In this document: positions 17,525 through 26,004 of the stretch, in pieces
How the letters are laid out: the number at the start of each line of letters is the position of its first letter
How positions within the stretch are numbered: the first letter of the stretch is position 1
DNA from: Pseudopedobacter sp.
Lineage (GTDB): Bacteria > Bacteroidota > Bacteroidia > Sphingobacteriales > Sphingobacteriaceae
NCBI GenBank assembly: GCA_014378105.1
Contig: JACMOI010000092.1
Span: 1 to 40,766 of the forward strand
DNA length: 40,766 nucleotides
Direction: 5' to 3'
Notes under the pieces: generated by a model
What the model was told of the DNA's origin: nothing
Database searches by the model: none
The model's input: the letters and a program-made list of their open reading frames with translations, nothing else
Position numbers and translations under genes: made by a program

Positions 17525-17902
17525 ATGACAAATAAAAAGTTTTCTTTATTAGATCGAATTAAAAGCTTTTCATATGCTTTTAATGGATTGAAAATCCTTT
17601 TCAAAGAGGAGCATAATGCCAGAGTGCATTTGTTTATAGCCATATTGGCTATTTTAGCAGGACTTATTTTAAAAATCAGCGCAATAGAATGGGTGGCAGT
17701 AATATTGGTGATTGGTTTGGTTTTTATAACAGAAATCATCAATACGAGTATTGAAAATATCGCTGATTTTATTTCTACAGAAAGACATCCTAAAATTAAG
17801 GTCATCAAAGATTTAGCAGCAGCAGCAGTTATTTTAAGTGCAATAGTTTCTGTTATAATTGGCTTACTTATTTTTCTACCTAAACTATTGGCGCTTATTT
17901 AA
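17525..17902 (+). CDS. Diacylglycerol kinase family protein (prokaryotic DgkA type)
   Basis: This small membrane kinase phosphorylates diacylglycerol or undecaprenol. It has an amphipathic N-terminus (SFSYAFNGLKILFKEEHNARVHL), three transmembrane segments, and the active-site stretch ITEIINTSIENIADFIS, which contains the family ENxxD-like residues. ATG 17525 (MTNKKF) is preferred to the GTG at 17522, which abuts the previous stop codon. At 125 residues it is normal size. Gram-positive and Bacteroidota members often act on undecaprenol, but which substrate applies here is not decided. Confidence 0.92.
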   Translation: MTNKKFSLLDRIKSFSYAFNGLKILFKEEHNARVHLFIAILAILAGLILKISAIEWVAVILVIGLVFITEIINTSIENIADFISTERHPKIKVIKDLAAAAVILSAIVSVIIGLLIFLPKLLALI

Positions 17903-17907
17903 ACGAT

Positions 17908-18363
17908 ATGAAAAAACAATTTGAAATTTATAGAACCACATGTAAAACCTTATTAGCCTATATAGAAGGTTTATCAGCCGAACAATTGAATAGAATACCT
18001 GCAGGTTTTAATAATAATATCATCTGGAATTTAGCGCATATGTTTACTGTTCAGCAAGCAGGTTGTTATAAAAGAAGAGGTCATTCTATGCTGATTGATG
18101 AAGCTACTTACGAAAACTTTAAACCAGGAATGGTCCCTCCGCCGTTTTTAGATGACGAACAAATCAATCCGGACAAAGACTTGTTTTTAAATACTATTGA
18201 TCAATGGGGAAAGGATTACAACGATAATTTATTTGCTCAAAACCCCTCATGGAGACAGTCAATGGGTATAGATATGAACACCATAGAAGAAAGCATCAAT
18301 TTCTTGTTATGGCATGATGGAGTACATGGAGGTATTATCATGAGTTTAAAAAAGTTGGTTTAA
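17908..18363 (+). CDS. DinB family protein
   Basis: This 151-residue protein has the DinB/YfiT four-helix fold. The metal-site histidines are recognisable in NNIIWNLAHMFTVQQ (first His) and in FLLWHDGVHGGIIMSLKKLV (two His near the C-terminus). Members include bacillithiol-linked and other thiol transferases, but most are uncharacterised. It follows the diacylglycerol kinase gene by five bases. Its stop overlaps that of the convergent haem-type lipoprotein gene by four bases. Confidence 0.9.
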   Translation: MKKQFEIYRTTCKTLLAYIEGLSAEQLNRIPAGFNNNIIWNLAHMFTVQQAGCYKRRGHSMLIDEATYENFKPGMVPPPFLDDEQINPDKDLFLNTIDQWGKDYNDNLFAQNPSWRQSMGIDMNTIEESINFLLWHDGVHGGIIMSLKKLV

Positions 18364-18698
18364 TTATTTCTTGCACCGTTATCTATCCAACAAATGATAG
18401 CGGATTTATCAGTTGAGGTTAAGGACCCTCCACTGGGCATGCGTCCACTGCTGACATCCGATTTTATTTGGGTGGCTCCGTGATGAGCAATATCATAATT
18501 TGCCAAGGAAGTTAAATTATTTCCATCATGACAATTTGATTGTGTGCAATTGGTTACTAAAATAGACTTTACAGTTTTGGAATAACTTATTGCTGGGTCG
18601 CAAGGTATAGCAGTAGAAGTGGATGATTTTTTACAGCCATAAATAGATGCCAGGGCCACAACTAAAACAAAAGCTTTTTTCGTCTCTAAAATTTTTAT
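18360..18698 (-). CDS. Small cytochrome c-like lipoprotein with a non-AUG start
   Basis: The protein holds a CTQSNCH haem-type motif (CX4CH) followed by SGRMPSGG and IICWIDNGA, the pattern of small cytochrome c-like domains common in Bacteroidota. A lipobox (SIYGC) precedes a Ser/Thr linker. The only conventional start, GTG at 18657-18659, leaves eight residues before the lipid Cys, too short for a signal peptide. The frame stays open upstream and encodes KILETKKAFVLVVALASIYGC, a textbook lipoprotein signal, with ATA (18696-18698) where ATG is expected. I drew the gene from there; the start is uncertain, and GTG 18659 is the fallback. It is probably an electron carrier or a decayed gene. Confidence 0.6.
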   Translation of the reverse strand: MKILETKKAFVLVVALASIYGCKKSSTSTAIPCDPAISYSKTVKSILVTNCTQSNCHDGNNLTSLANYDIAHHGATQIKSDVSSGRMPSGGSLTSTDKSAIICWIDNGARNN

Positions 18699-18747
18699 TG
18701 AATGTAGGGTAGTGATATGAAGTTAATGTTAAATTTTAATTAGCTTT

Positions 18748-19137
18748 TTAACCTGCAGAGCCACTAAATAAGCTAAACATCACTACTGATAATACAATGA
18801 GTGTAATGAAAATGTAGAGGTAATCTTTTTCTAAAATAAAGCCGATGACGGAAAGAAAAATCCGGGCTATAGGGGTGGCAATTAAAACCAAAAGGCCAAA
18901 TTGAATGATTGATCGGCTATGAAAACCTGCTACACCTATAAGGATGCTTTTTACATTTGTTAAACTGCTGGGTTCCCCTAGAAATTGCGTATAATTTGGA
19001 CTATTGTTCCCGTATTTGATTAAATAAATAATTCCGCCAATTAATACGATGATGCCAGATAAAAGTACCCCATATCTCAACAGGTTGCCCATCATTACTT
19101 CTAAATTCTTATCTGTAATTTTGGAATTAGCACTCAT
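18748..19137 (-). CDS. DUF1634 family membrane protein
   Basis: This 129-residue protein has three hydrophobic segments, starting LLRYGVLLSGIIVLIGGIIYLI. It then has SILIGVAGFHSRSIIQFGLLVLIATPIARI, the conserved core of DUF1634. Such proteins are almost always encoded next to TauE/SafE permeases. Here the start overlaps the end of the TauE-type gene by four bases, so it is probably an accessory subunit of that permease. The molecular role is unknown. Confidence 0.9.
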   Translation of the reverse strand: MSANSKITDKNLEVMMGNLLRYGVLLSGIIVLIGGIIYLIKYGNNSPNYTQFLGEPSSLTNVKSILIGVAGFHSRSIIQFGLLVLIATPIARIFLSVIGFILEKDYLYIFITLIVLSVVMFSLFSGSAG

Positions 19138-19976
19138 ATATTACCAGTTAATCCATTATATATCATCTGAAAAGCAAGAAAAATAATAACAGATGTAAAT
19201 ATGATTCTCAAAACCTTGGTACCCGAATTTACTAAAATTTTTGAGCCAACAAATGCTCCTGCTAATACGCCTAATACAACTGGCATTGTCAAACCAGGGT
19301 CAATATAACCTCTTTCTAAATAAATCCCAGCACTTGCTGCTGCGGTGACACCAATCATGAAATTACTGGTTGTAGTGGAGACTTTAAAAGGCAGTTTCAT
19401 GAAATTATCCATAGCAACAACTTTTAAAGCACCTGATCCAATTCCTAATAAACCAGAAACGAGTCCGGCAACCATCATCATTGAAAACCCGCCAATGACT
19501 TTAGTTACTCCGTAAAGAATTTTTTTTCCCTTTTCATTGGGATAAGAACCATTTAATTTAAAAAAGTTAGCCATTTTGCTAGCACCAGCCGGAGTAAGGA
19601 TCATCTGATCTTTCTTTTTAAAAGAAAGTGCAGCAGATAACAATAAGACCAAGCCGAAAATAACAGCAATTAAGTGTGAAGAGGTATAAACAGCCACAAT
19701 TGCTCCCAAAACAGCTCCAATGGTTGTGGCAATTTCTAAAAACATTCCAATCCTGATGTTAGATATCCCTTCTTTTACATAAGCAGCCGCAGCACCAGAT
19801 GAAGTGGCGATTACAGAAATTAACGAAGTACCAATGGCATAACGAAGGTCGATATGGAAAATTAATGTTAGCATAGGAATAATGATAACTCCACCGCCTA
19901 AACCTGTTAATGAGCCTAATAAACCTGCTATAAAAGCTCCAAAAAGTACGATTAATGTGAATGTGATGATGCTCAT
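19134..19976 (-). CDS. TauE/SafE family sulfite/organosulfonate-type permease
   Basis: This 280-residue inner-membrane permease has two homologous halves. Each half carries the family's glycine-rich turn: GLLGSLTGLGGGVIIIPML near the start and GLVSGLLGIGSGALKVVAMD in the middle. The family exports or imports sulfite, sulfoacetate and related anions, but this member's substrate cannot be deduced. It is paired with the DUF1634 gene and lies 13 bases after a conserved hypothetical gene on the same strand. Confidence 0.93.
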   Translation of the reverse strand: MSIITFTLIVLFGAFIAGLLGSLTGLGGGVIIIPMLTLIFHIDLRYAIGTSLISVIATSSGAAAAYVKEGISNIRIGMFLEIATTIGAVLGAIVAVYTSSHLIAVIFGLVLLLSAALSFKKKDQMILTPAGASKMANFFKLNGSYPNEKGKKILYGVTKVIGGFSMMMVAGLVSGLLGIGSGALKVVAMDNFMKLPFKVSTTTSNFMIGVTAAASAGIYLERGYIDPGLTMPVVLGVLAGAFVGSKILVNSGTKVLRIIFTSVIIFLAFQMIYNGLTGNI

Positions 19977-19989
19977 CTTGAAATGCTAT

Positions 19990-20397
19990 TTATTTCCCAA
20001 CCATAACACCTGGCTTATTTACAATTGGGATTCGCATCATATTAGATTCTACGATGCTTTCTGGTAAGAAGATGAATTTTTTATCAAAAATTTCTCCACC
20101 AATATAATAGCTTACCCAATATTCATTATTCAACCCAAAAACTTGTTCATCTATGGCTTCAACTTTTGTAAAAGATTTAGGTCCAACACTTTCTATCCTA
20201 TGACGAAGGGTAGAAGTCTTTACCTTTTCACCATTTTTTAAACCATAGCCTTTAGAAGTAATCAGAACGGTTTCAATGGCAATATCTTTATGGTTGATGA
20301 GGTAGATATTCCAAACCATACTTTCAGGTGTTTCTGATTCTAATACCGCCGCAATAGAAATTTCTTCAACAATATTTTCTGGAAGATCTTTCTTCAT
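19990..20397 (-). CDS. Conserved hypothetical protein downstream of topA
   Basis: This 135-residue soluble protein has no signal peptide and no recognised catalytic motif. It appears to be mostly beta-strand (VWNIYLINHKDIAIETVLITSKGYG ... VSYYIGGEIFDKKFIFLPES). It starts five bases after the topA stop codon, so it is likely translated from the same message. I recognise it as a type found in Sphingobacteriaceae, but I cannot assign a function. Confidence 0.85.
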   Translation of the reverse strand: MKKDLPENIVEEISIAAVLESETPESMVWNIYLINHKDIAIETVLITSKGYGLKNGEKVKTSTLRHRIESVGPKSFTKVEAIDEQVFGLNNEYWVSYYIGGEIFDKKFIFLPESIVESNMMRIPIVNKPGVMVGK

Positions 20398-20402
20398 TTA
20401 GT

Positions 20403-22955
20403 TTATTTCTTTTTTGAAGATATTTTTTTCTTGGCAGGAGTTTTCTTTGCTTTGGTTTCAAATGCATCTGGAATTTGATCAGTAATTAGTTTTTTTACTT
20501 CTTCAAAATCAAGAACAGAAAGCTCTTCTGGGGTATATTTATCTTTTGTTTTCGGATTCTTTCCTAATTTCAACATCTGCTTTCCAAAACGAATAAATGG
20601 TCCCCAACGTCCATTTTCAATGGCGATTTTCTCTTTCTCCCATTGCTGGATATAACGATTCGCCTCTTTTTCTACTTTGGTGGCAATTAATTCATTAATG
20701 TCGTTAGCAGAAAGATGCTCAAAATCATAACGTACAGGAACATTGATAAATAAATCTTTCCATTTTAAAAACGGACCGAATCTACCTTTTCCTTTAGTTA
20801 CGGGTTCTCCTTTAAAAGATGCTACAGGCGCATCAGCCGCAATTTTTTCTTCGATAATTTCCTGAGCTCTTTGATCACCAACAGCTAATGCATCCTCGTT
20901 TTTAGGAATCGAAATATAAGTTTCTCCCCATTTTACATAAGGTCCGAATCGACCTATACCAACAGAAACTTCGTTATCTTTGTAATTCTGCAAACTAAAT
21001 GGCAATTTAAAAAGTTCAAGTGCGTCTTCTAACGCAATTGATTCGATAGATTGCGATTTCATCAAACTAGCATAGGTTGGCTTTTCTTCATCATCTGCTT
21101 CGCCAATTTGAACCATGGGTCCAAATTTACCTACTCTTGTATATACGTTTTTGCCAGATTTAGGATCGAGACCTAATAAGCGCTCTCCGCTAGCTCTATC
21201 AGCATTTGCTAATGTATCTTCAACTTCCAGGTGAAAAGGCTTGTAGAAGTCTTTTAACATGGTTGTCCACTCTTTTAATCCACGGGCAATCTCATCAAAT
21301 TCTTTCTCTACGTTAGCCGTGAAATGGAAATCAACAATACCTTTAAAATGTGCTACTAAAAAATCATTCACTACAGCACCAATATCTGTTGGGAAAAGTT
21401 TTCCTTTCTCAGCACCGGTAATTTCTGTTTTTTGTTGTTTTTTGATTTCACCTTTTTTCAAGGTTAACACCTGATAATCTCTTGATTTTCCATCACGCTC
21501 TTCTTTAACTACATAGCCACGGTTTTGAACAGTAGAAATGGTAGGAGCGTAAGTGGATGGACGACCAATACCTAGTTCTTCTAATTTTTTTACCAATGCA
21601 GCTTCCGAATATCTTGCTGGTGGTCGCGAGAAACGTTCTGTAGCGTTCATTTCTTCCAAATTCAATTTCTGACCAGGAACTAATGGAGGTAATATGGCAT
21701 TATCAGATTTTTCATCTAAATGATCTGCTTCGTCATCATTATCTTCTAAATAAACTTTTAGGAATCCATCAAACTTAATAACTTCTCCATTTGCAGTTAA
21801 TTCTTCTTTTCTGGTGCTGATGCTAATTTTAGCGGTTGTTTTTTCAATTTGGGCCTCACTCATTTGTGATGCGATAGAACGCTTCCAAATTAATTCGTAC
21901 AAGCGTTTTTCTGAGGAATCACCATCCGTTAAAGTATGCCACTCGAAATGTGTTGGACGGATGGCTTCGTGAGCTTCCTGAGCACTTGCTGATTTGGTTT
22001 TGAATCTTCTAGGCTCTAAATATTTATCGCCATAAGCGGATTTAATTTCTTGAGCGGCGGCATCTATAGCGGTTTCAGATAAGTTGACCGAATCAGTACG
22101 CATATAGGTGATTTTACCAGTTTCATATAGTTTTTGAGCCACTGTCATGGTTCTGGAAACAGAGAAGCCTAATTTTCTACTGGCTTCTTGTTGAAGTGTA
22201 GAAGTGGTAAAAGGCGCTGCTGGATTTCTTTTTAGTGGTTTTACATCTAAAGTGTTTATCTTAAAAATGGCTTTACTACAAGCTTCTAAAAATTGCTGTG
22301 CATCAGCTTGCACATCAAACTTTGAGGAAAGCTCCGCTTTAAATATTTCTTTTTTATCAGTTGAGAAAATGGCGACTACTCTGAAAGCAGCTGTGCTTTC
22401 AAAAGCATTAACTTCTCTTTCTCTATCTACAATTAAACGTACAGCAACTGATTGTACTCTGCCTGCCGAAAGGGAAGGTTTTACTTTCTTCCATAAAACT
22501 GGTGAAAGCTCGAAGCCTACTAATCTGTCTAAAACTCTACGGGCTTGTTGTGCATTGACTAAATCGTAATTAATTTTACGAGGATTGTCAATTGCTTTTA
22601 AAATGGCAGGTTTGGTGATCTCGTGAAAAACAATACGTTTCGTGTTTTCTTCTTTTAAACCCAAAGATTCGTATAAATGCCAAGAAATGGCTTCTCCCTC
22701 ACGGTCCTCATCGGATGCAAGCCATACCATCTCTGCTTCTTTTGCTAACTTCTTTAATTCGTTGACTAACTGCTTCTTATCTGGCGATATTTCGTAATGT
22801 TGTTTAAATCCATTATCCACTTCAATGGCACTGTCATCTTTCTTTAGGTCACGGATGTGCCCATAACTGGATTTTACTAAAAAATCTTTTCCAAGATAAC
22901 CTTCAATTGTTTTTGCTTTCGCCGGAGATTCTACAATAAGTAAGTTTTTAGCCAT
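20403..22955 (-). CDS. topA: DNA topoisomerase I
   Basis: This type IA topoisomerase relaxes negative supercoils. The TOPRIM domain is at the N-terminus (LLIVESPAKAKTIEGYLG, with acidic ASDEDREGEAISWHL). The core contains SAGRVQSVAVRLIVDRE, and the catalytic tyrosine is Tyr284 in ITYMRTDSVNLS. The C-terminal third replaces zinc fingers with repeated GRFGP-type modules (VGKFGPMVQIGE, GRFGPYVKWGE, GRFGPFLKWKD, GRWGPFIRFGK) and ends in a Lys-rich tail. The length of 850 residues fits Bacteroidota TopA. The conserved hypothetical gene follows after five bases. Confidence 0.97.
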   Translation of the reverse strand: MAKNLLIVESPAKAKTIEGYLGKDFLVKSSYGHIRDLKKDDSAIEVDNGFKQHYEISPDKKQLVNELKKLAKEAEMVWLASDEDREGEAISWHLYESLGLKEENTKRIVFHEITKPAILKAIDNPRKINYDLVNAQQARRVLDRLVGFELSPVLWKKVKPSLSAGRVQSVAVRLIVDREREVNAFESTAAFRVVAIFSTDKKEIFKAELSSKFDVQADAQQFLEACSKAIFKINTLDVKPLKRNPAAPFTTSTLQQEASRKLGFSVSRTMTVAQKLYETGKITYMRTDSVNLSETAIDAAAQEIKSAYGDKYLEPRRFKTKSASAQEAHEAIRPTHFEWHTLTDGDSSEKRLYELIWKRSIASQMSEAQIEKTTAKISISTRKEELTANGEVIKFDGFLKVYLEDNDDEADHLDEKSDNAILPPLVPGQKLNLEEMNATERFSRPPARYSEAALVKKLEELGIGRPSTYAPTISTVQNRGYVVKEERDGKSRDYQVLTLKKGEIKKQQKTEITGAEKGKLFPTDIGAVVNDFLVAHFKGIVDFHFTANVEKEFDEIARGLKEWTTMLKDFYKPFHLEVEDTLANADRASGERLLGLDPKSGKNVYTRVGKFGPMVQIGEADDEEKPTYASLMKSQSIESIALEDALELFKLPFSLQNYKDNEVSVGIGRFGPYVKWGETYISIPKNEDALAVGDQRAQEIIEEKIAADAPVASFKGEPVTKGKGRFGPFLKWKDLFINVPVRYDFEHLSANDINELIATKVEKEANRYIQQWEKEKIAIENGRWGPFIRFGKQMLKLGKNPKTKDKYTPEELSVLDFEEVKKLITDQIPDAFETKAKKTPAKKKISSKKK

Positions 22956-23041
22956 TCAGATTAGATTTTAAACGCAAATAAAGGATAATAAATTTAGTAA
23001 TCCCAAAATTAAAGGATTAAAGATGATTTTTGTTTGAAGAT

Positions 23042-23105
23042 GCGTTAGGAATTAAAGCGAATATTGGCCTGTAGCTTAAGACTTGAAGACGTATGAGCGG
23101 AACGC
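23042..23105 (+). other. Candidate structured intergenic RNA-like element
   Basis: In the 286-base spacer between mnmA and topA, GCGTT (23042-23046) can pair with AACGC (23101-23105). They enclose AGGAATTAAAGCG and an inner GCTTA/TGAGC stem with one wobble. The order GCGTTAGGAATTAAAGCG ... GAGCGGAACGCCC resembles intergenic elements I recall as dispersed in Bacteroidota (possibly the Flavo-1 type). This is recollection, not a search result. Confidence 0.35.
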
Positions 23106-23241
23106 CCAAATTCTTTTTAAAAATTTAATTCCAAAATGTATTTGGTAGTGTTTTTGGGGATCTTAGAAGACAAAATAGCTTCATCAAAAGCGTTGACTTC
23201 TTTGGCTTAAACAAACATTTATTTTGATGTTGAAAGAAATA

Positions 23242-24330
23242 TTACATCAAAAATCCACCACCTAATAAATCGTTTCCTTCGTAAAATACAGCGGATTGAC
23301 CTGGAGCAATTCCTGTAACAGCATGATGAAAGTCAACCTTCATATGGTCTCCAATTTGTTGAATGTGACTTAAAGCGCCAGTATCTTTATATCTGATTTT
23401 GGTAATCGCTTCTAAAGGCTCGTTAATCGACTCGTATTTAATTAAATTCAAGTTTCTAACTAAAGCTTCGCTTCGTTGTAATTCATTTTCAGTACCTAAA
23501 ACCACGGTATTGCTTTCTGGTAAAATTTGGGTAACAAACATGGGGTGACCAAAAGCAATGCCTAAACCACGTCTTTGTCCAATAGTATAAAAAGGATAAC
23601 CTTTATGTTTACCTACTTTAGTGCCGTTGGTCAATACAAAATCTCCTCCATCAACCTTAGCCTCCAGTTCTGGAACGCGATGCTTCAAGAAAGACCTATA
23701 ATCGTTCTCAGGCACAAAGCAAATCTCGTAGCTTTCACTTTTATTAGCCAGCTCTTGTTGACCCATATCCAAAGCCATTTGTCTGATTTCTGGTTTAGAA
23801 AAAGAACCTAATGGAAAACGGGTTCTGGCTAAATTGCGTTGAGAAACGCCCCAAAGCACATAAGATTGATCTTTATTTTCGTCTTTGCCTTTAGAAATCA
23901 CATATCTGCCGCTGTCCTGCAAACGAATGTTCGCATAATGTCCAGTAGCTATGAATTCACAATCCAATTTATCTGCTCGTTTTAATAAAGCTTCCCATTT
24001 GATATGCGTATTGCATAAAACGCAAGGATTTGGCGTTCGTCCAGCTAAATATTCATCTACAAAATTGTCAATGACGAAATCACCAAATTCATCTCTGATA
24101 TCTAAAATGTAATGCGGCATTCCGTAACCTACGGCCAATGAACGAGCGTCGTTGATGGAGTCCAAACTGCAACAACCTGTTTCTTTTGAGTTTGAACCAG
24201 AAGAAGCATAGTCCCAAGTCTTCATGGTTAATCCAATTACCTCGTAACCTTGCTCATGCAACATCACCGCAGCAACAGAACTATCCACTCCACCACTCAT
24301 CGCTACTAAAATTCTTCCGTGTTTACTCAT
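23242..24330 (-). CDS. mnmA: tRNA-specific 2-thiouridylase
   Basis: MnmA adds sulfur to U34 of Lys, Glu and Gln tRNAs. The PP-loop ATP pyrophosphatase motif MSGGVDSSV is at residues 8-16. The first catalytic cysteine region is GRTPNPCVLCNTHIKW, and the second is SYEICFVPENDYRSFL. The C-terminal GHPMFVTQI and GQSAVFY segments are characteristic. The length of 362 residues is normal. It is transcribed toward topA across a 286-base spacer, so it is probably a separate unit. Confidence 0.97.
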   Translation of the reverse strand: MSKHGRILVAMSGGVDSSVAAVMLHEQGYEVIGLTMKTWDYASSGSNSKETGCCSLDSINDARSLAVGYGMPHYILDIRDEFGDFVIDNFVDEYLAGRTPNPCVLCNTHIKWEALLKRADKLDCEFIATGHYANIRLQDSGRYVISKGKDENKDQSYVLWGVSQRNLARTRFPLGSFSKPEIRQMALDMGQQELANKSESYEICFVPENDYRSFLKHRVPELEAKVDGGDFVLTNGTKVGKHKGYPFYTIGQRRGLGIAFGHPMFVTQILPESNTVVLGTENELQRSEALVRNLNLIKYESINEPLEAITKIRYKDTGALSHIQQIGDHMKVDFHHAVTGIAPGQSAVFYEGNDLLGGGFLM

Positions 24331-24478
24331 TTGGGTATTCCTTTAAAACGCTGCAAAGATAATTTTTAAATTTCGGATAGGGAAGGAGAGGTCGTCAGTA
24401 AGGTGTAAGAATACAAGAATATATACTTACTGAAATAATACGAGATAATCTTGAATTTAAAATTAAAACTTTGGGAGA

Positions 24479-25126
24479 TTAACTGCATGTATAGCGTTCA
24501 GCTACGGCAATTCCTTCTTTATTTTCAATTTTTAAATCTGTGCCATCATCATTATACAAATTCAGGAGAATAAGCCAGTAAGCTTCGTTAAAAGAGATAT
24601 TTTTAAAGATTTCCGTTACAGTTAAACACGCGTCAAACCACTCTTCCTTTTGTTCTAATTGAATAAAAGAATTATAACTTTTATTCACTATTTGATAAGG
24701 ATATTTTATTCCATTTATTGGTTCTGAAATTCCCTTAATGGTATCTATTTTGGGAATTCCTAAGATTTTTTTGTAACTAAAATTATAACCGAACTTAGAG
24801 TAATTTATTTGAGATAACATTCCATCAAACACGTAACCTTCGATATTATTTGATTTAATTTTCACCCAAAATCCGGTCATGTTGGTAGGAGAAAATTTTA
24901 ATTTTATACTTAAAGGTACATTAGAAAGAGTATCATCAATAACTTCTACTTTAGAACCAAATTTTATTTCTGAAACAATTTTTGAGTTTAATGAACATGT
25001 ACTTCTAATATTCAATCCATTCAGGCTTACTACACATAAGTAGTCCCCTTTTTTATAATTATCAGCAGCTTTAGATTTATTGGTGATTAAGGATAAAATC
25101 GCAATGGTAAATAATAATTTTTTCAT
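24479..25126 (-). CDS. Exported SH3b-domain protein of unknown function
   Basis: This 215-residue protein has a signal peptide (KKLLFTIAILSLITNKSKA, cleavage near 20). A bacterial SH3 domain follows at about 25-105, recognisable by LNGLNIRSTCSLNSKIVSEIKFGSKVEVID and the closing NIEGYVFDGML. The C-terminal half (about 106-215) has no recognised domain. SH3b domains often bind peptidoglycan, so a periplasmic or surface role is likely, but no enzyme is attached. It follows the glycosyltransferase gene by 56 bases on the same strand. Confidence 0.82.
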   Translation of the reverse strand: MKKLLFTIAILSLITNKSKAADNYKKGDYLCVVSLNGLNIRSTCSLNSKIVSEIKFGSKVEVIDDTLSNVPLSIKLKFSPTNMTGFWVKIKSNNIEGYVFDGMLSQINYSKFGYNFSYKKILGIPKIDTIKGISEPINGIKYPYQIVNKSYNSFIQLEQKEEWFDACLTVTEIFKNISFNEAYWLILLNLYNDDGTDLKIENKEGIAVAERYTCS

Positions 25127-25182
25127 AATTTATGTATTTCTTTTAGGTTAATGTATATTAAAAATCAATAAGTTATATTAAC

Positions 25183-25785
25183 TTACTTAATTAATAACTT
25201 TAGTTTTTCTGGTAAGTCTTCGTAAACGTCAATATCCGATAAAACTGCTGTAGTATCATAACCAATGTTTAAAGAATCTAATGCTTTTGTAGTAGATGAG
25301 AATACTTCTTCAGTACTCCATTTTACACCTGTAAATAGTTGTGGAATAAGCTGCGTTAAACCCAATAAGTAGTAACCTCCATCCTTTGCGGGACCAATCA
25401 CAACATCCTTGTTTTTAAGCTTTTCAAGAGCTTCTTCAATGATTTGTTGAGTAAGATCATAACAGTCAGAACCTATGATAACAATGCGTTCATATCCTTT
25501 CTCAAACAACTGGCTAAAGGCATTCTGCATTCTCCCACCTAAATCACTATCTAATTGATAAGCGGTATGGTAAATATCATCACCCCAAGGCATTTTATTG
25601 GGTGTCACCTTGTCATAGAACAAATATTTATCACAATTTAATTCTTTAGAAATCAGGTTTGTATGTGCTAATAGTTCTTTGTATACTTCAAGTGCTTTCT
25701 CGTTTCCAACATTAGCGGCTAGTCTGGTTTTAGAACGACCTAACTCTGGGTATTTTAAGAATATAATAATGGCGTGTTTACTCAT
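25183..25785 (-). CDS. TIGR04282-type glycosyltransferase (DUF2064), linked to arsenosugar synthesis
   Basis: This 200-residue GT-A-fold transferase of the DUF2064 group opens with AIIIFLKYPELGRSKTRLA, which matches the family's nucleotide-binding start. GSDCYDL and the glycine-rich GPAKDGGYYLLGL complete the signature. Members are named for proximity to arsenosugar biosynthesis genes, but many occur elsewhere and are not proven. Here it lies about 2 kb downstream of arsC on the same strand, separated from the ABC pair by 219 bases. No radical SAM partner is visible, so the link to arsenic is an inference. Confidence 0.88.
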   Translation of the reverse strand: MSKHAIIIFLKYPELGRSKTRLAANVGNEKALEVYKELLAHTNLISKELNCDKYLFYDKVTPNKMPWGDDIYHTAYQLDSDLGGRMQNAFSQLFEKGYERIVIIGSDCYDLTQQIIEEALEKLKNKDVVIGPAKDGGYYLLGLTQLIPQLFTGVKWSTEEVFSSTTKALDSLNIGYDTTAVLSDIDVYEDLPEKLKLLIK

Positions 25786-25947
25786 TTTTAATTGCTTTCC
25801 AATTTTACAATAATATAAAATTAAATAGTTTAAAAATTAATTTAGCTCGAAAGAAGGATTATTGAATTTTATTTAATTGATGATTTAAATTAGAAATATG
25901 GTTTTATAAGAAAAGCACAAAACAAAATATACCTGCATGTTACCTGT

Positions 25948-25995
25948 AAAATCCCTTTACAAATATTTTATGAGAATTACTGATAAAGGGGTTTT
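25948..25995 (-). other. Long hairpin downstream of the ABC permease gene
   Basis: AAAATCCCTTTA (25948-25959) and TAAAGGGGTTTT (25984-25995) pair over 12 positions with one G-U, around a 24-base loop. It begins ten bases after the permease stop on the minus strand. There is no T-run on the far side, so a classical terminator is not certain. Confidence 0.35.
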
Positions 25996-26004
25996 AATCA
26001 TTCC

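Noticed and set aside
23120..23241. Possible gene remnant downstream of mnmA on the minus strand
   Set aside because: The longest frame is about 19 codons and matches nothing I recognise.
25948..25995. Rho-independent terminator after the ABC permease
   Set aside because: The stem is good, but the T-run is missing on the minus strand, so it was listed only as a hairpin.
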